A stretch of 64,000 bases of DNA from contig LATX02000216.1 in assembly GCA_001466705.2 (NCBI GenBank), forward strand, positions 186,001-250,000, in the 5' to 3' direction. Each line of letters begins with the position of its first letter. Within the stretch, counting starts at the first letter, position 1. This document shows positions 20,360 through 33,009 of the stretch, piece after piece. The notes beneath the pieces were generated by a model that saw nothing but the letters and a program-made list of their open reading frames with translations, did no database searches and was not told the DNA's origin. This DNA is from Moniliophthora roreri (lineage: Eukaryota; Basidiomycota; Agaricomycetes; Agaricales; Marasmiaceae). Both the position numbers and the translations under genes were made by a program.

Positions 20360-22107
20360 TAATATGTTGAACCTAGAAAAGACCCACTTTTATTCATTTT
20401 ACATTACTTTTGATTTGGAACACTTTAATATGACACAAGATAATGGGTAATAAGGACTAGAGTGAGCCCAGTCTGCTAGTCATTGCCTTAGAGAAGCTAT
20501 AGTACCTTGGAAAGTATGAAGAGCTATATGATATGCTATACAGAGGTGTCTAAGCTGTACTTTCCAACTTATCTATGTATCAGATCCAAAACAGATCACT
20601 CCCAAAACCTGTAGGGAACCTAACTATGGCCTAATGAATGCATTGGCTAGTTAACCAAGCTCTTGAAGTGCTATCAATGGGAATTTAATTGCTATTTTAC
20701 CTTTCTATGACATCTGCAAAGTGCAACATGCAGTCAAACAGTATGGAGGTACTTAGAGAAGATGTCAAAACAGAAAGATGACTTAGAACAGGAACGATCA
20801 CAGAATGATCCTCCTCTGAAGTCAATCTATGGATCAAAGTCAAAGCAGGCGATCTCTTAAAGAGTTCACTGGCAGCTAAACAATATGAGATAAACTAACT
20901 AGGTACAAAGTCATATCAGAAAGCAGGAAATCACTTCCAAAGGACATCCCCTACCTACAGACAGATACTACGAGACATAAAAAGAACATCTAACACATAA
21001 GAAGTCCTAAATATGACCAAGTGTGCATTATCAAAGGAGATAGGAACAGTAACAGCGTGTTCTGACCTTGGAAGCTTTGACATCTAAACCTCTGCCGATG
21101 TGCAGATACTGGAAAGGGAAATGCTGTAAAAGAAACAGGATGAATACAGCCATCTGCTCATAGATACCCAACATAGAAAAGTGAAAATACAAATTATAGA
21201 GTCCAGAACACCTGGAAACATAGATACCCATGCAGATATGGTCGGATACCCTAGTGGCCAGACTCTGTGACATCTGAATATTCCTTCTTTTAGTATCTCA
21301 GTCACTCATTCATCATTTCCTGAATTATTGGACAACATTTATAATTTTCTGTAGATATATTCTATGGACCGTATATAAGGACAGCTAGATATTCATACAT
21401 ACTCAAGTAACTCTGCCCCCTCTGATTGTAAATACATGAAGAGTTTGTTTGGTGTATAATTGTGTGTGCCATTCCAGTTTTGCTTCCTCACTTCAGGCTC
21501 TGGAGATTAGTCCTGAGTGACTCCAGAGAGATAGACATCTGATAACAAACTTGCATCGTAAGAGATAAGAGTAACATCTTGAGTGCATCATAACACTTTT
21601 CTAAGAGACACTTTACACCAAGAAGGAGCTTTGGGCACTTGGAGTGTGGCCTGTGTTGGGTATCAGGTTTTGACACACTTAGAGTCTTAGCAAGAGGTGT
21701 GCCTGCACTGAGCTCTTTGTAGAAATTGGTCTAGGACCTTTTCCAGTATGCTGTGTGCTGTAGTTGTCTTAAAGAAGCCTTGAACTCTGTAGGGTCAGAC
21801 TATATTGGCTATCGAGTCTTTGTATGGGACTATAGCTCTTGTGTTTGTGCCTTGTGCACTGTGTTCTTTGTGTTTTGTGTGTGTTTGTGAATAAAACCCC
21901 TTTAAAACCCATATATACTCCTCTTGAGGTGAACACCTTGAGGTAGATTGCTTCAATAAGAGAGAAACAACCTAGCTAAGAGTTTTGTTGGCATTCTAAG
22001 TGTGGCAACTCTGATCATGTCAATCCACACTTGCACAACAACCTGAGTTAGACTTTTGGAGGTTATCTTTTGAGTAGTTTTCCACTAGTCTTATCTTAGA
22101 CAAATTA
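20360..22107 (+). mobile_element. 1.8-kb repeat family, copy 2, complete
   Basis: It begins TAATATGTTGAACC and ends TTAGACAAATTA with the same internal order as copy 1, including TATATAAGG near 21,373. The flanks TCAG and TTGG do not form a clear target duplication, perhaps because of the local rearrangement. Confidence 0.78.
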
Positions 22108-23047
22108 TTGGAATGTTTAGTGACATGTGAGAGGGGTTCATTGCTGCAGTCCTGTTGATGAGATGAAGTGACCTGTACAGCTTTTAATAACAAGTCACTG
22201 ATATTTAGCAGAGTACTCACCTTTTTGGCATTGCACTTCCCATGAAGTCACTCCAGAGGTCCTATGAGTGTGATTTACTTCTTCTACAACACTGCTAGAT
22301 GACAAATGTGAACCTCATCCATGAAAGTAATGAGAGAAAAGGAGCAGCCAGGATCTCACATGACAAACATGCCAGCAAACATGTCAGGAGTCTAGAAGCA
22401 GTGCCATGGACCATTCTGGACCATTCTGAATTCCTTCAGCAAGTCTGGACTTACCATTTATGCCTTGGGCACCTAGCACTCAGTATAAGCTGTGCATGGG
22501 AACTCCCATCTCAATTGTTGACATTATTAGAAACATGTGATTGAGGCATGTTCAATGTGAGGAAGCAGCATGTATAAGGCATGCCTGAGGGATATAGGCC
22601 TTACTTGCCTACTCAGCTCCTAGCAAAGAACCTCTATAGGCCCCAAACTACCAAAGCTCAAGCCTCCCATAGCTGCAGCTGTTCAAAAGGAATCCTCAAA
22701 GGCCAAATATCACAAGGATCATGAGGAGTCAAGAAAGAGGGATGAGGAGGTCCAGAAACAAGAGCAGTCTACTGGGACAAAAATCACCCATTATACAGGA
22801 GATAATGAGCCAGAGGTAGAATAGATGCCTCCTTCACCATCCAAGAAGCAATGACTTGTTTCAATGACAGTCTCACAGGACCAACCTACAGCTACTGAGG
22901 ATGGGAGTAATCCAGAATGCACAAACACAATAGATGATTCATCAACACAGCATGAGAGGCAGGAGGATAATATGAAAAAGAATCAGAATCAGGTACCTAT
23001 ACAGTTAAACCTTCAAGCAAATGGTTGCTAATGCACTCCTTTAGGGG
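22108..23047 (+). other. Upstream part of the KDZ element
   Basis: No complete gene is seen. From about 22,670 a Lys/Glu-rich frame (KESSKAKYHKDHEESRKRD) with decayed stops probably forms the charged N-terminus of the KDZ transposase. The element end, inverted repeat and 8-bp duplication expected for KDZ elements were not identified. Confidence 0.45.
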
Positions 23048-23418
23048 ATGACTGCTTACATCAACCAGAACTATAATGAACAGGTTCATGAGATGTGTCT
23101 CTGTTTATCAGGCAATCTTCAACTGTTTCGATGCACCAATTGTTGGATAAAGGGTGTCCAATGCTCTCAGTGCATTGTTGAGCAACATAGTGGCTCACCA
23201 TTTCATACTATTGAGCATTGGAATGGCAGCTATTTTGAAGCAGCTACACTTGCTGATCTGGGTGTGTGGGTTTATCTAGGTCACCAAGGCAGCCTCTGTC
23301 CACATTCAAAGAAGGAATTCAAACGCATTACTCTCCTTCACACTGCAGGAATCTTTGACATACTTGTCAACTTCTGCTTTTGTAATGGCCATCCAGAAAA
23401 TTTTGCACAACTTTTGGA

Positions 23419-23419
23419 N
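23419..23419. other. N in the KDZ transposase
   Basis: The protein shifts frame exactly here, from the frame with HPENFAQLL to the frame with FPGSMERIG, so the N does not stand for exactly one base. Confidence 0.65.
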
Positions 23420-24526
23420 GTTTCCAGGAAGCATGGAAAGAATTGGGATTGCATTTACATTTGAGTTGTTAGATGACTTTCATCTACATACACTCACCAG
23501 CAAGAAAACAGCATTTGACTACTATAATGCTCTGCAATGGAAAACCAACCCTATGTTGCCACAGAAAGTTCAGGTTTGTTTTGTTTCAATTCAACTACTT
23601 AACAACAATATTAATTCTTTTTTCAGGACTGTTATCATGCATTTCTGTGAGTTACATGAATACATCATCATCTAGCAGCAAAGTGTCATGCTGGCCAGTC
23701 CCATGGCATTGATACATATGTCCCACATCAACCAACTGGCCACATAGCAATTTACTGTCCTGCATGTCCTGAGCCTGGCTTCAATATTAATGTTAAGGAG
23801 ATCCACCAAACTCCCAATGAAAAAAAGTATGTTTGCTAGATTGATTATTATTACCAGGTTACTAATTTCTCTCCTAGGCATAAACACACTCTATACATTG
23901 CTGTTGATGGCTGTCACAGTTCACAGCGACTCTGTAAATGTGATGATCCTGATGATATGGCATTGAATAAAGGGTCAGCATACTTTCCAGTTTGCTACAA
24001 CTACTAAGCATACCTTAAAGGCAACACTGGAGAAGCAGATGTTAGTTTCACTGACTTTGAGATACTTGAATCATACTGATTCCTAAACACATATATAGCC
24101 TCTTACATGCTCAAAGCTCAAAGCTGTTCGAATGCAGAACATTCTAAAGTTCAAGAATGCAGTTATCACCAGTATTGTTGGTGCTATTTGCACCCGTCAT
24201 GGCTTGTTTTTTCCAAATGGAATAGCAGATATGCCTAAGGGTGAAATGTGCATGCTCTTTTATGGTCTCTAAATCAACTAACACCCAAATCAGGTTCTGC
24301 ATTGGAGATTGGGTCATGTATCATGCCTTACTTGGTAGAAAAGGCTTAAAACATGTCCACTGCAGCTATAACCTGTGGTGTATCTACAAAGTTCACCTTG
24401 CTGACCGCCTAAAGCACTGGGACCAGTATTTCTCTGACACAGAGATTGTTGAATGTCTCACAGCAGCACATGGCTGTATACCCCAGTTGCATATTGAGGG
24501 TCATAGCCATATGTGCAAGGCATGCT

Positions 24527-27318
24527 ATCATTATGAACATACCCAACATGTTGGCTGTACAAATGGAGAACTTGTTGAAACACCCTGGAGTCATGAGAAG
24601 CTTACTGGAGCTAGTACACAGCAGATGAATGATGGTCATCACCACGACACACTGGATGACTTTCATGGCTTCTGGAATTTTTCAAAGGTCCAAAAATTAG
24701 GTTTGTTTCATTACTTAGTTTCTCTTGAAACTTACATAATATCACTAGGTGAAACACTGAAGTGCCAGTGGGCTCAGGCTCAGCTAGCCATTGAAGATTT
24801 GGAACCACAATTTACAGAGTTTACTCAACTCTTTTCAGAAGATATTCTGAAAGAATGGGAACAGCTTTATGCTCTTCCATTACCAGATAAAAATGATAAG
24901 AATGCAGTTGATTTGTATATTGCCCGGGTTGGTAAAGGTAAATTTTTATCTCTTTATAATTATGCACTATCTCTTATTTATCTTGCTGCAGAAATTCCAA
25001 CCCTCAATAGCCGACTTGATGCTCAGTTGGCAGCAGAGAAGATTTGAGTCCTCAATCACTCTGGAGTTGATGGAGTTACATTGCTTATTGCAGAAGGCAT
25101 CAACCTGGATATAACATGGTATGTTGTTTATTTAATCCTAATGCCATAGGCTAATTAGTTTAGTCAAAAACTTCACTATCTGTCATCAATGAGAAAGCTC
25201 TCTGCAGGCCAAATAGAGCAGTTAACACATGCTTGCTGGAAGTATAGTCAACAGTTTATGGAATTTGCTGAGTCTATGACCAGCTTTTTTCCATTGACTA
25301 TGACAGTTATCCAAGCTAGAAAAAGGTCAAACCATGAGGTGGAAAATGGGGAAAAACCAGAGAGTTTACCCATTTATTTACCTAGTGCATTTGGGCTGCC
25401 AGAACATAAGGCCTGTGGCCTGTTGGATGCTTCTCATATTGAAAAGAAGCTGTGAGAGGGACTTGCAAATGACCTTCTTGAAGAAGTCAGGTGTTGAATC
25501 CTCACATACAACCAAATTTCAATCACTAAAAAGGTTGAGGCAACTGGACAGAGGCATCACACACAAGCACTTGGGCTGCTCAAGACACAGATGAATGGTG
25601 CTAGATCTGCTATGCACCTATATAACCCTAACCGTGATGCTCTTATTGCTCTTGGTCTTGAGAAATCCAATACCCAATACCAGAAGCTTAAAAATAATCA
25701 ACTTTGGGCTCATAATCATGGTCAACAGCACACTATAGGTGAATCTGAGCCTGATCCATGGTACTGGCATACTTCAACAGCTGCTGGAGCTTCTGAGGAG
25801 GACCAGAAAGCATGGGTTCTGGAGAGTGAGTGATATTGTTCCTGAGACACATGGACATACTGACACCTAACACTTACTAAACAGTGAATTGGGTGAAGTG
25901 GTTCTGTGACCATGCTACTCTAGANATCATTATGAACATACCTGACATGTTGGCCATACAAATGGAGAACTTGTTGAAACACCCTGGAGTCATGAGAAGC
26001 TTACTGGAGCTAGTACATGGCAGATGAATGATGGTCATCACTATGACACACTGGATGATTTTCATGGCTTCTGGAATTTTTCAAAGGTCCAAAAATTAGG
26101 TTCATTTCATTACTCAGTTTCTCTTGAAACTTACATAATATCACTAGGTGAAACACTAAAGTGCCAGTGGGCTCAGGCTCAGCTAGCCATTGAAGATTTG
26201 GAACCACAATTTACAGAGTTTACTCAACTCTTTTCAGAAGATATTCTGAAAGAATGGGAACAGCTTTATGCTCTTCCATTACCAGATAAAAATGATAAGA
26301 ATGCAGTTGATTTGTATATTGCCTGGGTTGGTAAAGGTAAATTTTTATCTCTTTATAATTATGCACTGTCTCTTATTTATCTTGCTGCAGAAATTCCAAC
26401 CCTCAATAGCTGACTTGATGCTCAGTTGGCAGCAGAGAAGATTTGAGTCCTCAATCACTCTGGAGTTGATGGAGTTACATTGCTTATTGCAGAAGGCATC
26501 AACCTGGATATAACATGGTATGTTGTTTATTTAATCCTAATGCCATAGGCTAATTAGTTTAGTCAAAAACTTCACTATCTGTCATCAATGAGAAAGCTTT
26601 CTGCAGGCCAAATAGAGCAGTTAACACATGCTTGCTGGAAGTATAGTCAACAGTTTATGGAATTTGCTGAGTCTATGACTAGCTTTTTTCCATTGACTAT
26701 GACAGTTATCCAAGCTAGGAAAAGGTCAAACCACAAGGTGGAAAATGGGGAAAAACCAGAGAGTTTACCCATTTATTTACCTAGTGCATTTGGGCTGCCA
26801 GAACATAAGGCCTGTGGCCTGTTGGATGCTTCTCATATTGAAAAGGAGCTGCAAGAGGGACTTGCAAATGACCTTGAAGAAGTCAGGTGTCAAATCCTCA
26901 CATACAACCAAATTTCAATCACTAAAAAGGTTGAGGCAACTAGACAGAGGCATCACACATGAGCACTTGGGCTGCTCAAGACACAGATGAATGGTGCTAG
27001 ATCTGCTATGCATCTATATAACCCTAACCATGATGCTCTTATTGCTTGGTCTTGAGGAATCCAATACCCAATACCAGAAGCTTGAAAATAATCAACTTTG
27101 GGCTCGTAATCATGGTCAACAGCGCACTATAGGTGAATCTGAGCCTAATCCATGGTACTGGCATACTTCAACAGCTGCTGGAGCTTCTGAGGAGGACCAG
27201 AAAGCATGGGTTCTGGAGAGTGAGTGATATTGTTCCTGAGACACATGGACATACTGACACCTAACACTTACTAAACAGTGAATTGGGTGAAGTGGTTCTG
27301 TGACCATGCTACTCTAGA
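24527..27318 (+). repeat. Two diverged copies of a 1.4-kb KDZ segment joined by N
   Basis: Segment 24,527-25,924 and segment 25,926-27,318 are colinear, and the join is exactly the N at 25,925. The copies differ by a few percent, nearly all transitions, plus small indels (copy 1 has an extra CTT near 25,487, and copy 2 lacks two bases near 27,045). Only copy 2 continues into the last exon. Either two haplotypes or related copies were placed side by side, or the duplication is real. Confidence 0.85.
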
Positions 27319-27691
27319 CAGGTACAGGGAAGAAGTTGAAATCTTAGAGGCAGAATATGTCTGAACTTGTCACTTTCATGCAAAAATGAGTGACATATGG
27401 ACTTCAATTGCCAAGGCCTGTGTACAAGATAGAGAAGGAGGATATGCAAGCAAGCAAGCTGCAGTGCACCAAGCTTTTCAGGCCAATGTGGTTACTGAGT
27501 GGTCCCAGCAGAATGACTTTAAAAAGGAACTTGCAAAAAGAAAGAGGAAAACTAAACTCCATGTCAAGTCTGCAGGAAAACAGAAGGCAAAAGAGGATGT
27601 TTCTAATATGGAGGAGAGTGAAGAGGAGGGTGAAGAAGCATGGGATGACCTTGAAGCTTATATTTGTGGAGCATCAGAGGATGGGGATTGA

Positions 27692-28990
27692 GACAGGCTT
27701 ATATGTGGATCACAATATACTTATACAAACTTGTTGTAGGTTAAACTTGGATTAAGCATTGGATTTGGTACAATCTGTAGTTGAATTACTGGAATTAACC
27801 TCAAGGATTTATGCAGATTACTCTGATTCTGTCTTGGATTGATCTGGATTTATGTGGATTGCTCTGATTCTGTCTTGGATTAATCTGGATTAATGCATGT
27901 AGTTCAATACTACATGAGGATTATTGCAGGATTAGTTGAGCTTGATGCAGATTACACTCTCCTTGGAGGATTATTACAGGATTAGTCAAGCTTGAGGTGG
28001 ATTAATCCATGTAGTGCAATGCTACATGAGGATTATTACAAGATTAGCCAGGCTTGAGGTGGATTATACTCCCCTTGGGGAATTCTACAAGAAATCCCCT
28101 TTGGATTAATCCAGCTAGCTGACAGTCCTGCCCAATCTCAATATGTACCTGGTCTGAATGCTGTTGCATGGCCAGCTGTGTAGAGTGTGATGATTCTAGT
28201 AGCAGTAATAATATTGAGGCATTCAGGTTTGTGATGTCAAGACTGAATGACTTGTGATTATTCATTGCAGTTGTTATAGTGATGGCTTTGGTGGCATTGT
28301 GTACTTTTTTCTTGAATTGGTTTTGCTTTTGTATACACTCTCTTCATGAGGAGCAGCTAGATATATGGTCTGTACTCTGATTGTTGAGAGAGGCTCTCAT
28401 TTGTCATTCTGATGATATGCATAACTTTTACCTTTTATTTTGAGAATATTTTGCACTTTTATGGTTGAAATGAAAGATATAAGGGAATCGAGAACTAGTG
28501 TGAGCCCTGAGCAGCTAGTCAAAGTGAGTAGTAGAGAAGGATACAAAATATTAGCAGAGTAATGGTTGATGGTAGGCCATACAAGGGTACCAGACCACTG
28601 CTAGTATGAAAATAAACAGCAAATCTGAACACAGAGGAGCATCCTGAAACCTGTAGAGAAACACACCACATCACACCTCTCTATTGAAAGCATACCAAAG
28701 GGAATATTTTCACTTTTTAATAATATTTTCAAGCCATACCCAATTGGAAGGAAGAATAAAAGCCTTCAATGATACACCTATGAGAATATTATTGAGAAAC
28801 AGATATGAAACAGAGGATGACAAATTATCGGCAAGGGATACTTGAAATACTGAATAACAAATTGAAGAATGAAATAGAGGATCAGCTACCGGAAGGGTAC
28901 CTGTATTATGGAAAAACAGAAAACAAAGCTGTATGATGAGAAGCCAGCATGGCCGAGCCTATGCATACACTTTAGACATGAAAAAGGAAG
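27692..28990 (+). repeat. KDZ 3' region with iterated GGATTA motifs
   Basis: After the transposase stop there are more than a dozen GGATTA or GGATTT words between 27,739 and 28,110, including longer repeated blocks (CTCTGATTCTGTCTTGGATT twice; CTACATGAGGATTATT twice; CAAGCTTGAGGTGGATTA-like blocks). Iterated subterminal motifs often act as transposase-binding sites near element ends. The precise terminus was not found. The rest, to 28,990, shows no coding frame. Confidence 0.6.
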
Positions 28991-29008
28991 CATATTATGC
29001 ATCCAGAG

Positions 29009-30332
29009 NGGATTGAGACAGGCTTATATGTGGATCACAATATACTTATACAAACTTGTTGTAGGTTAAACTTGGATTAAGCATTGGATTTGGTACAATC
29101 TGTAGTTGAGTTACTGGAATTAACCTCAAGGATTTATGCAGATTACTCTGATTCTGTCTTGGATTGATCTGGATTTATGTGGATTGCTCTGATTCTGTCT
29201 TGGATTAATCTGGATTAATGCATGTAGTTCAATACTACATGAGGATTATTGCAGGATTAGTTGAGCTTGATGCAGATTACACTCTCCTTGGAGGATTATT
29301 ACAGGATTAGTCAAGCTTGAGGTGGATTAATCCATGTAGTGCAATGCTACATGAGGATTATTACAAGATTAGCCAGGCTTGAGGTGGATTATACTCCCCT
29401 TGGGGAATTCTACAAGAAATCCCCTTTGGATTAATCCAGCTAGCTGACAGTCCTGCCCAATCTCAATATGTACCTGGTCTGAATGCTGTTGCATGGCCAG
29501 CTGTGTAGAGTGTGATGATTCTAGTAGCAGTAATAATATTGAGGCATTCAGGTTTGTGATGTCAAGACTGAATGACTTGTGATTATTCATTGCAGTTGTT
29601 ATAGTGATGGCTTTGGTGGCATTGTGTACTTTTTTCTTGAATTGGTTTTGCTTTTGTATACACTCTCTTCATGAGGAGCAGCTAGATATATGGTCTGTAC
29701 TCTGATTGTTGAGAGAGGCTCTCATTTGTCATTCTGATGATATGCATAACTTTTACCTTTTATTTTGAGAATATTTTGCACTTTTATGGTTGAAATGAAA
29801 GATATAAGGGAATCGAGAACTAGTGTGAGCCCTGAGCAGCTAGTCAAAGTGAGTAGTAGAGAAGGATACAAAATATTAGCAGAGTAATGGTTGATGGTAG
29901 GCCATACAAGGGTACCAGACCACTGCTAGTATGAAAATAAACAGCAAATCTGAACACAGAGGAGCATCCTGAAACCTGTAGAGAAACACACCACATCACA
30001 CCTCTCTATTGAAAGCATACCAAAGGGAATATTTTCACTTTTTAATAATATTTTCAAGCCATACCCAATTGGAAGGAAGAATAAAAGCCTTCAATGATAC
30101 ACCTATGAGAATATTATTGAGAAACAGATATGAAACAGAGGATGACAAATTATCGGCAAGGGATACTTGAAATACTGAATAACAAATTGAAGAATGAAAT
30201 AGAGGATCAGCTACCGGAAGGGTACCTGTATTATGGAAAAACAGAAAACAAAGCTGTATGATGAGAAGCCAGCATGGCCGAGCCTATGCATACACTTTAG
30301 ACATGAAAAAGGAAGCATATTATGCATCCAGA
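29009..30332 (+). repeat. Near-identical repetition of 27,684-29,007 across an N join
   Basis: The 1,324 bp after the N at 29,008 repeat the 1,324 bp before it. I saw only one difference (A at 27,788 versus G at 29,113, in GTAGTTGAATT/GTAGTTGAGTT). Copy 1 stops at the N within GCATCCAGAG, while copy 2 reads on. This is the pattern of an unmerged contig overlap. Confidence 0.88.
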
Positions 30333-30421
30333 GAGCAGATGATAGTAGACAGAGAAGGAAGGAACCATGTGAAATGGCATGGAAGTAAAATATTTTCAAA
30401 CAGAGTCAGAAGAACAGCCCT

Positions 30422-32025
30422 TAATTTGTCTAAGATAAGACTAGTGGAAAACTACCCAAAAGATAACCTCCAAAAGTCTAACTCAGGTTGTTGTGCAAGT
30501 GTGGATCAATGTGATCAGAGTTGCCACACTTAGAATCCCAACAAAACTCTTAGCTAGGTTGATTCTCTCTTATTGAAGCAATCTACTTCAAAGTGTTCAC
30601 CTTCAGAGGAGTATATATGGGTTTTAAAAGAGTTTATATCCAAACACATGAATACACACACAAGAACATGGTGCACAAAGCACAAAACACAAGAGCTACA
30701 GTCCCACCAAAAGACTCAGTAGCTGATATAGTCTGACCCTACAGAGTTCAAGACTTCTTTAAGACAACTACAGTACACAGTGTACTGGAAAAGGTCCTAG
30801 ACCAGTTTCTACAAAGAGCTTAATCACAGGCCCAATTCCTTTGTTAAGACTCTAAGTGTGTCACAACCTGATACCCAACACAGGCCACACTCCAAAAGCC
30901 ACCAGAACTTTTAGTGTAAAGTTATCTCTTAGAAAAGTGCCAAGTGCACTAAAGATGTTATTCTTTGTCTCTAAAAATGCAAGTTCGTTATCAGATTTCT
31001 ATCTCTCTGGAGTCACTCAGAACCAATCTCCAGGGCCTGAAGTAAGAAAGCAAAACTGGAATGACACACAAATTTATACACTAAACAAACTCGTCATGTA
31101 TTCACAATCAGAGGGGGCAGAGTTACTTGAGTATATATGAATATCTAGCTGTCCTTATATATGGTCCATGGAATATATCTACAGAAAAATATAAATAATG
31201 TCCAATAATTCAGGAAATAATAAATGAGTGACTGAAATGCTAAAAGAGGGAATATTCAGATGTCACAGAGTCTGGCCATTAGGGTATCCGACCATATCTG
31301 CACAGGTATCTGCTTTCTGGTGTTCTGGACTCTTAGACATTTGATTTTTCTCTTTTCTAGGGGGGTCTGGATGGATGGATGAGTCCATCTGTTCCACATT
31401 CTCTTTTCCAGCATCTGCACAGCTGCCAATGTCCAGGTTTCAAAGCTTCCAAGGCTGGAACATACTGTTCCTGTTCCTGTCTCCTTTGATAATTTGTTCT
31501 TAATCTTATCTAGGACTTTGCATTCCTTGAATATCAATTATATGTCTTGTTGTATCTGTAGTCATGTAGCTATGCTTGTTCTGAGGTTGTGTTGCCTCTT
31601 GTTAAGTAATTTCATCTATTTGTGCCATGTTAGAACTCTTTATTAAGAGATCATCAGCTTTGATTCTGAATTCCAATGTCTGATCATTCTGATTGTTCCT
31701 TTCCAAGTTGTCTCTCTGTTCTAATGTCTTCTCTAAGTACCTCTGTACTGTATGACTGCACGTTCATATGGTCATAGTTAGGTTCCCTACAGGTTTCAGG
31801 AGTGATCTGCTTCAGATCTGATACATAGATAAGTCAGAATGTACAGCTTAGACACCTCTGTATAGCATATCATATAGCTCTTTGTACTTTCCAACACACT
31901 GTAGCTTCTCTAAGGCAATGACTAGCAGACTGGGCTCACTCTAGTCCTGTGTTATATTAAAGTGTTCTGATTCAAAAGTAATGTAAAATGAATAAAATTG
32001 GTTCTTTTCTAGGTTTGCCATATTA
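30422..32025 (-). mobile_element. 1.8-kb repeat family, copy 3, reverse orientation
   Basis: On the minus strand it starts TAATATGGCAAACC (32,025) and ends TTAGACAAATTA (30,422). It is more diverged and about 200 bp shorter than copy 1, and it keeps the promoter-like TATATAAGGACAG. The flanks CCCT and CTGT do not give a clear target duplication. Confidence 0.78.
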
Positions 32026-32990
32026 CTGTTTGATAAAGAAAATTGTAAATGGTTAGTATCAGAAGACTGCACAATCATCAAAGAAAAAGAATAAAAGAGA
32101 TTATGGCTATGAAACCTGACTACAATTGGACACTGTGACAGAGAAATTTCCAAACACAGCTTAGTTTATATAATATTTAGCACCCAACTCAGTTTTATTT
32201 GTATTTGTGACAGATATATTAGATTATTTATGTTGTAGGGTATATAAGGGGACATGTTTTGTAGGTGGAAAGCAGGAGAGATACTGCCCACCAATTACCA
32301 GAGTGTATGACATTGTTGTTCAGGTAGAAGAGCTACTGGCAATCAGTATTTTTCAACCACTTCAGGCCCTAGCTTGCTAAGTTGTGCAGGAGGCACAGGC
32401 TAGTTGAGACCTGAGATTGTACTCCAAACCAGAGATCTAAATAAAAGCTAGGAAGAGCTTAGTTTTTAACACAAGAGGTGTGTTTTCTGATAAGAGAAAC
32501 ATTGTATCAGTCTACTAAGAGGGTAGCTGATGTGCATCAGTATAGTCTGGTGTTTTGATGTGAATCAGAGAGGGTTTCAGGCTAGCAGTGTCTAGAAGAT
32601 TTGTCCTCTTGAGAATTGTTGCAGAACATAGCTAAGAGGGCTATATTCAGATACGAGAGGTACCTTTGTTTTAATTAGAGGAAGTTTGGTTCTTTGGGCA
32701 ATTTCTGGTTGAACGGTTGAGTTCTATAGTACCAGTTCGCTTTCAAAGTAATTAATAATTCACATACCAAAGAAAATATTTTACAAAAGACAAACACAAA
32801 CCTCAATCTAAGAAGTTGTTTTGAAGGCATTTGTCTCTGAACTACCAAGCAATACATTGAGAATTATTCTTGATGTTGTGGTAACAGTGAACCATGCTGA
32901 ACCAACTCGCAAACAAAACTGAGAATCAAGAACTTATATTATTTTGGCACCACAGGCCTCATGTTTTCATAGTAGAGGCATAGGTTTTTG
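32026..32990. other. Promoter-like repeat debris, no gene
   Basis: TATATAAGGGG at 32,241 with a following G/C-richer stretch looks like a core promoter, possibly from another LTR or from the membrane-protein gene downstream. No reading frame in this stretch can be supported. Confidence 0.4.
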
Positions 32991-33009
32991 AGCATCTTCA
33001 CCAAGGCTC

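Larger units (their letters stand above)
18523..21048 (+). repeat. Direct tandem duplication, two units of 1,263 bp
   Basis: Units 18,523-19,785 and 19,786-21,048 appear identical by eye. Each holds the last bases of the intron, exon 2 of the hypothetical gene, a spacer, and the first 689 bp of the 1.8-kb repeat family. The left break falls at GTCACAG, 7 bp before the exon 2 start. There is no N at the join, unlike the other duplications in this window. Confidence 0.88.
23048..27691 (+). pseudogene. KDZ-family transposase, decayed
   Basis: This matches the basidiomycete KDZ transposase in order. An N-terminal cysteine cluster comes first (FRCTNCW, CSQCIVEQH, then FHTIEHWNGSYFEAATL and LGHQGSLCP, 23,120-23,310). 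Next are LLDDFHLHTL and AFDYYNAL (23,465-23,540), the IYCPACPEPG block (23,750), RHGLFFPNG (24,195-24,221), the region around SYNLWCIYKVHLADR (24,364-24,410), CTNGELVETPW (24,554-24,586), DTLDDFHGFWNFSK (24,646-24,687), LPSAFGLPEH (25,378-25,407) and a Lys/Glu-rich C-terminus to TGA 27,689. Introns of about 50 bp are visible at 23,575-23,626, 23,828-23,878, 24,701-24,748 and 24,937-24,991. The usual catalytic YDxxC motif reads YNLWC here. Many TGA stops and an apparent repetition at an N join leave it inactive. Confidence 0.88.

Noticed and set aside
27739..28110. CRISPR-like array of GGATTA repeats
   Set aside because: Units and spacings are irregular, no constant repeat-spacer size exists, and the genome is eukaryotic.
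28044..29590. Two identical 73-residue minus-strand frames as genes
   Set aside because: They are the same sequence on both sides of an N join and lie in the non-coding 3' region of the KDZ element.
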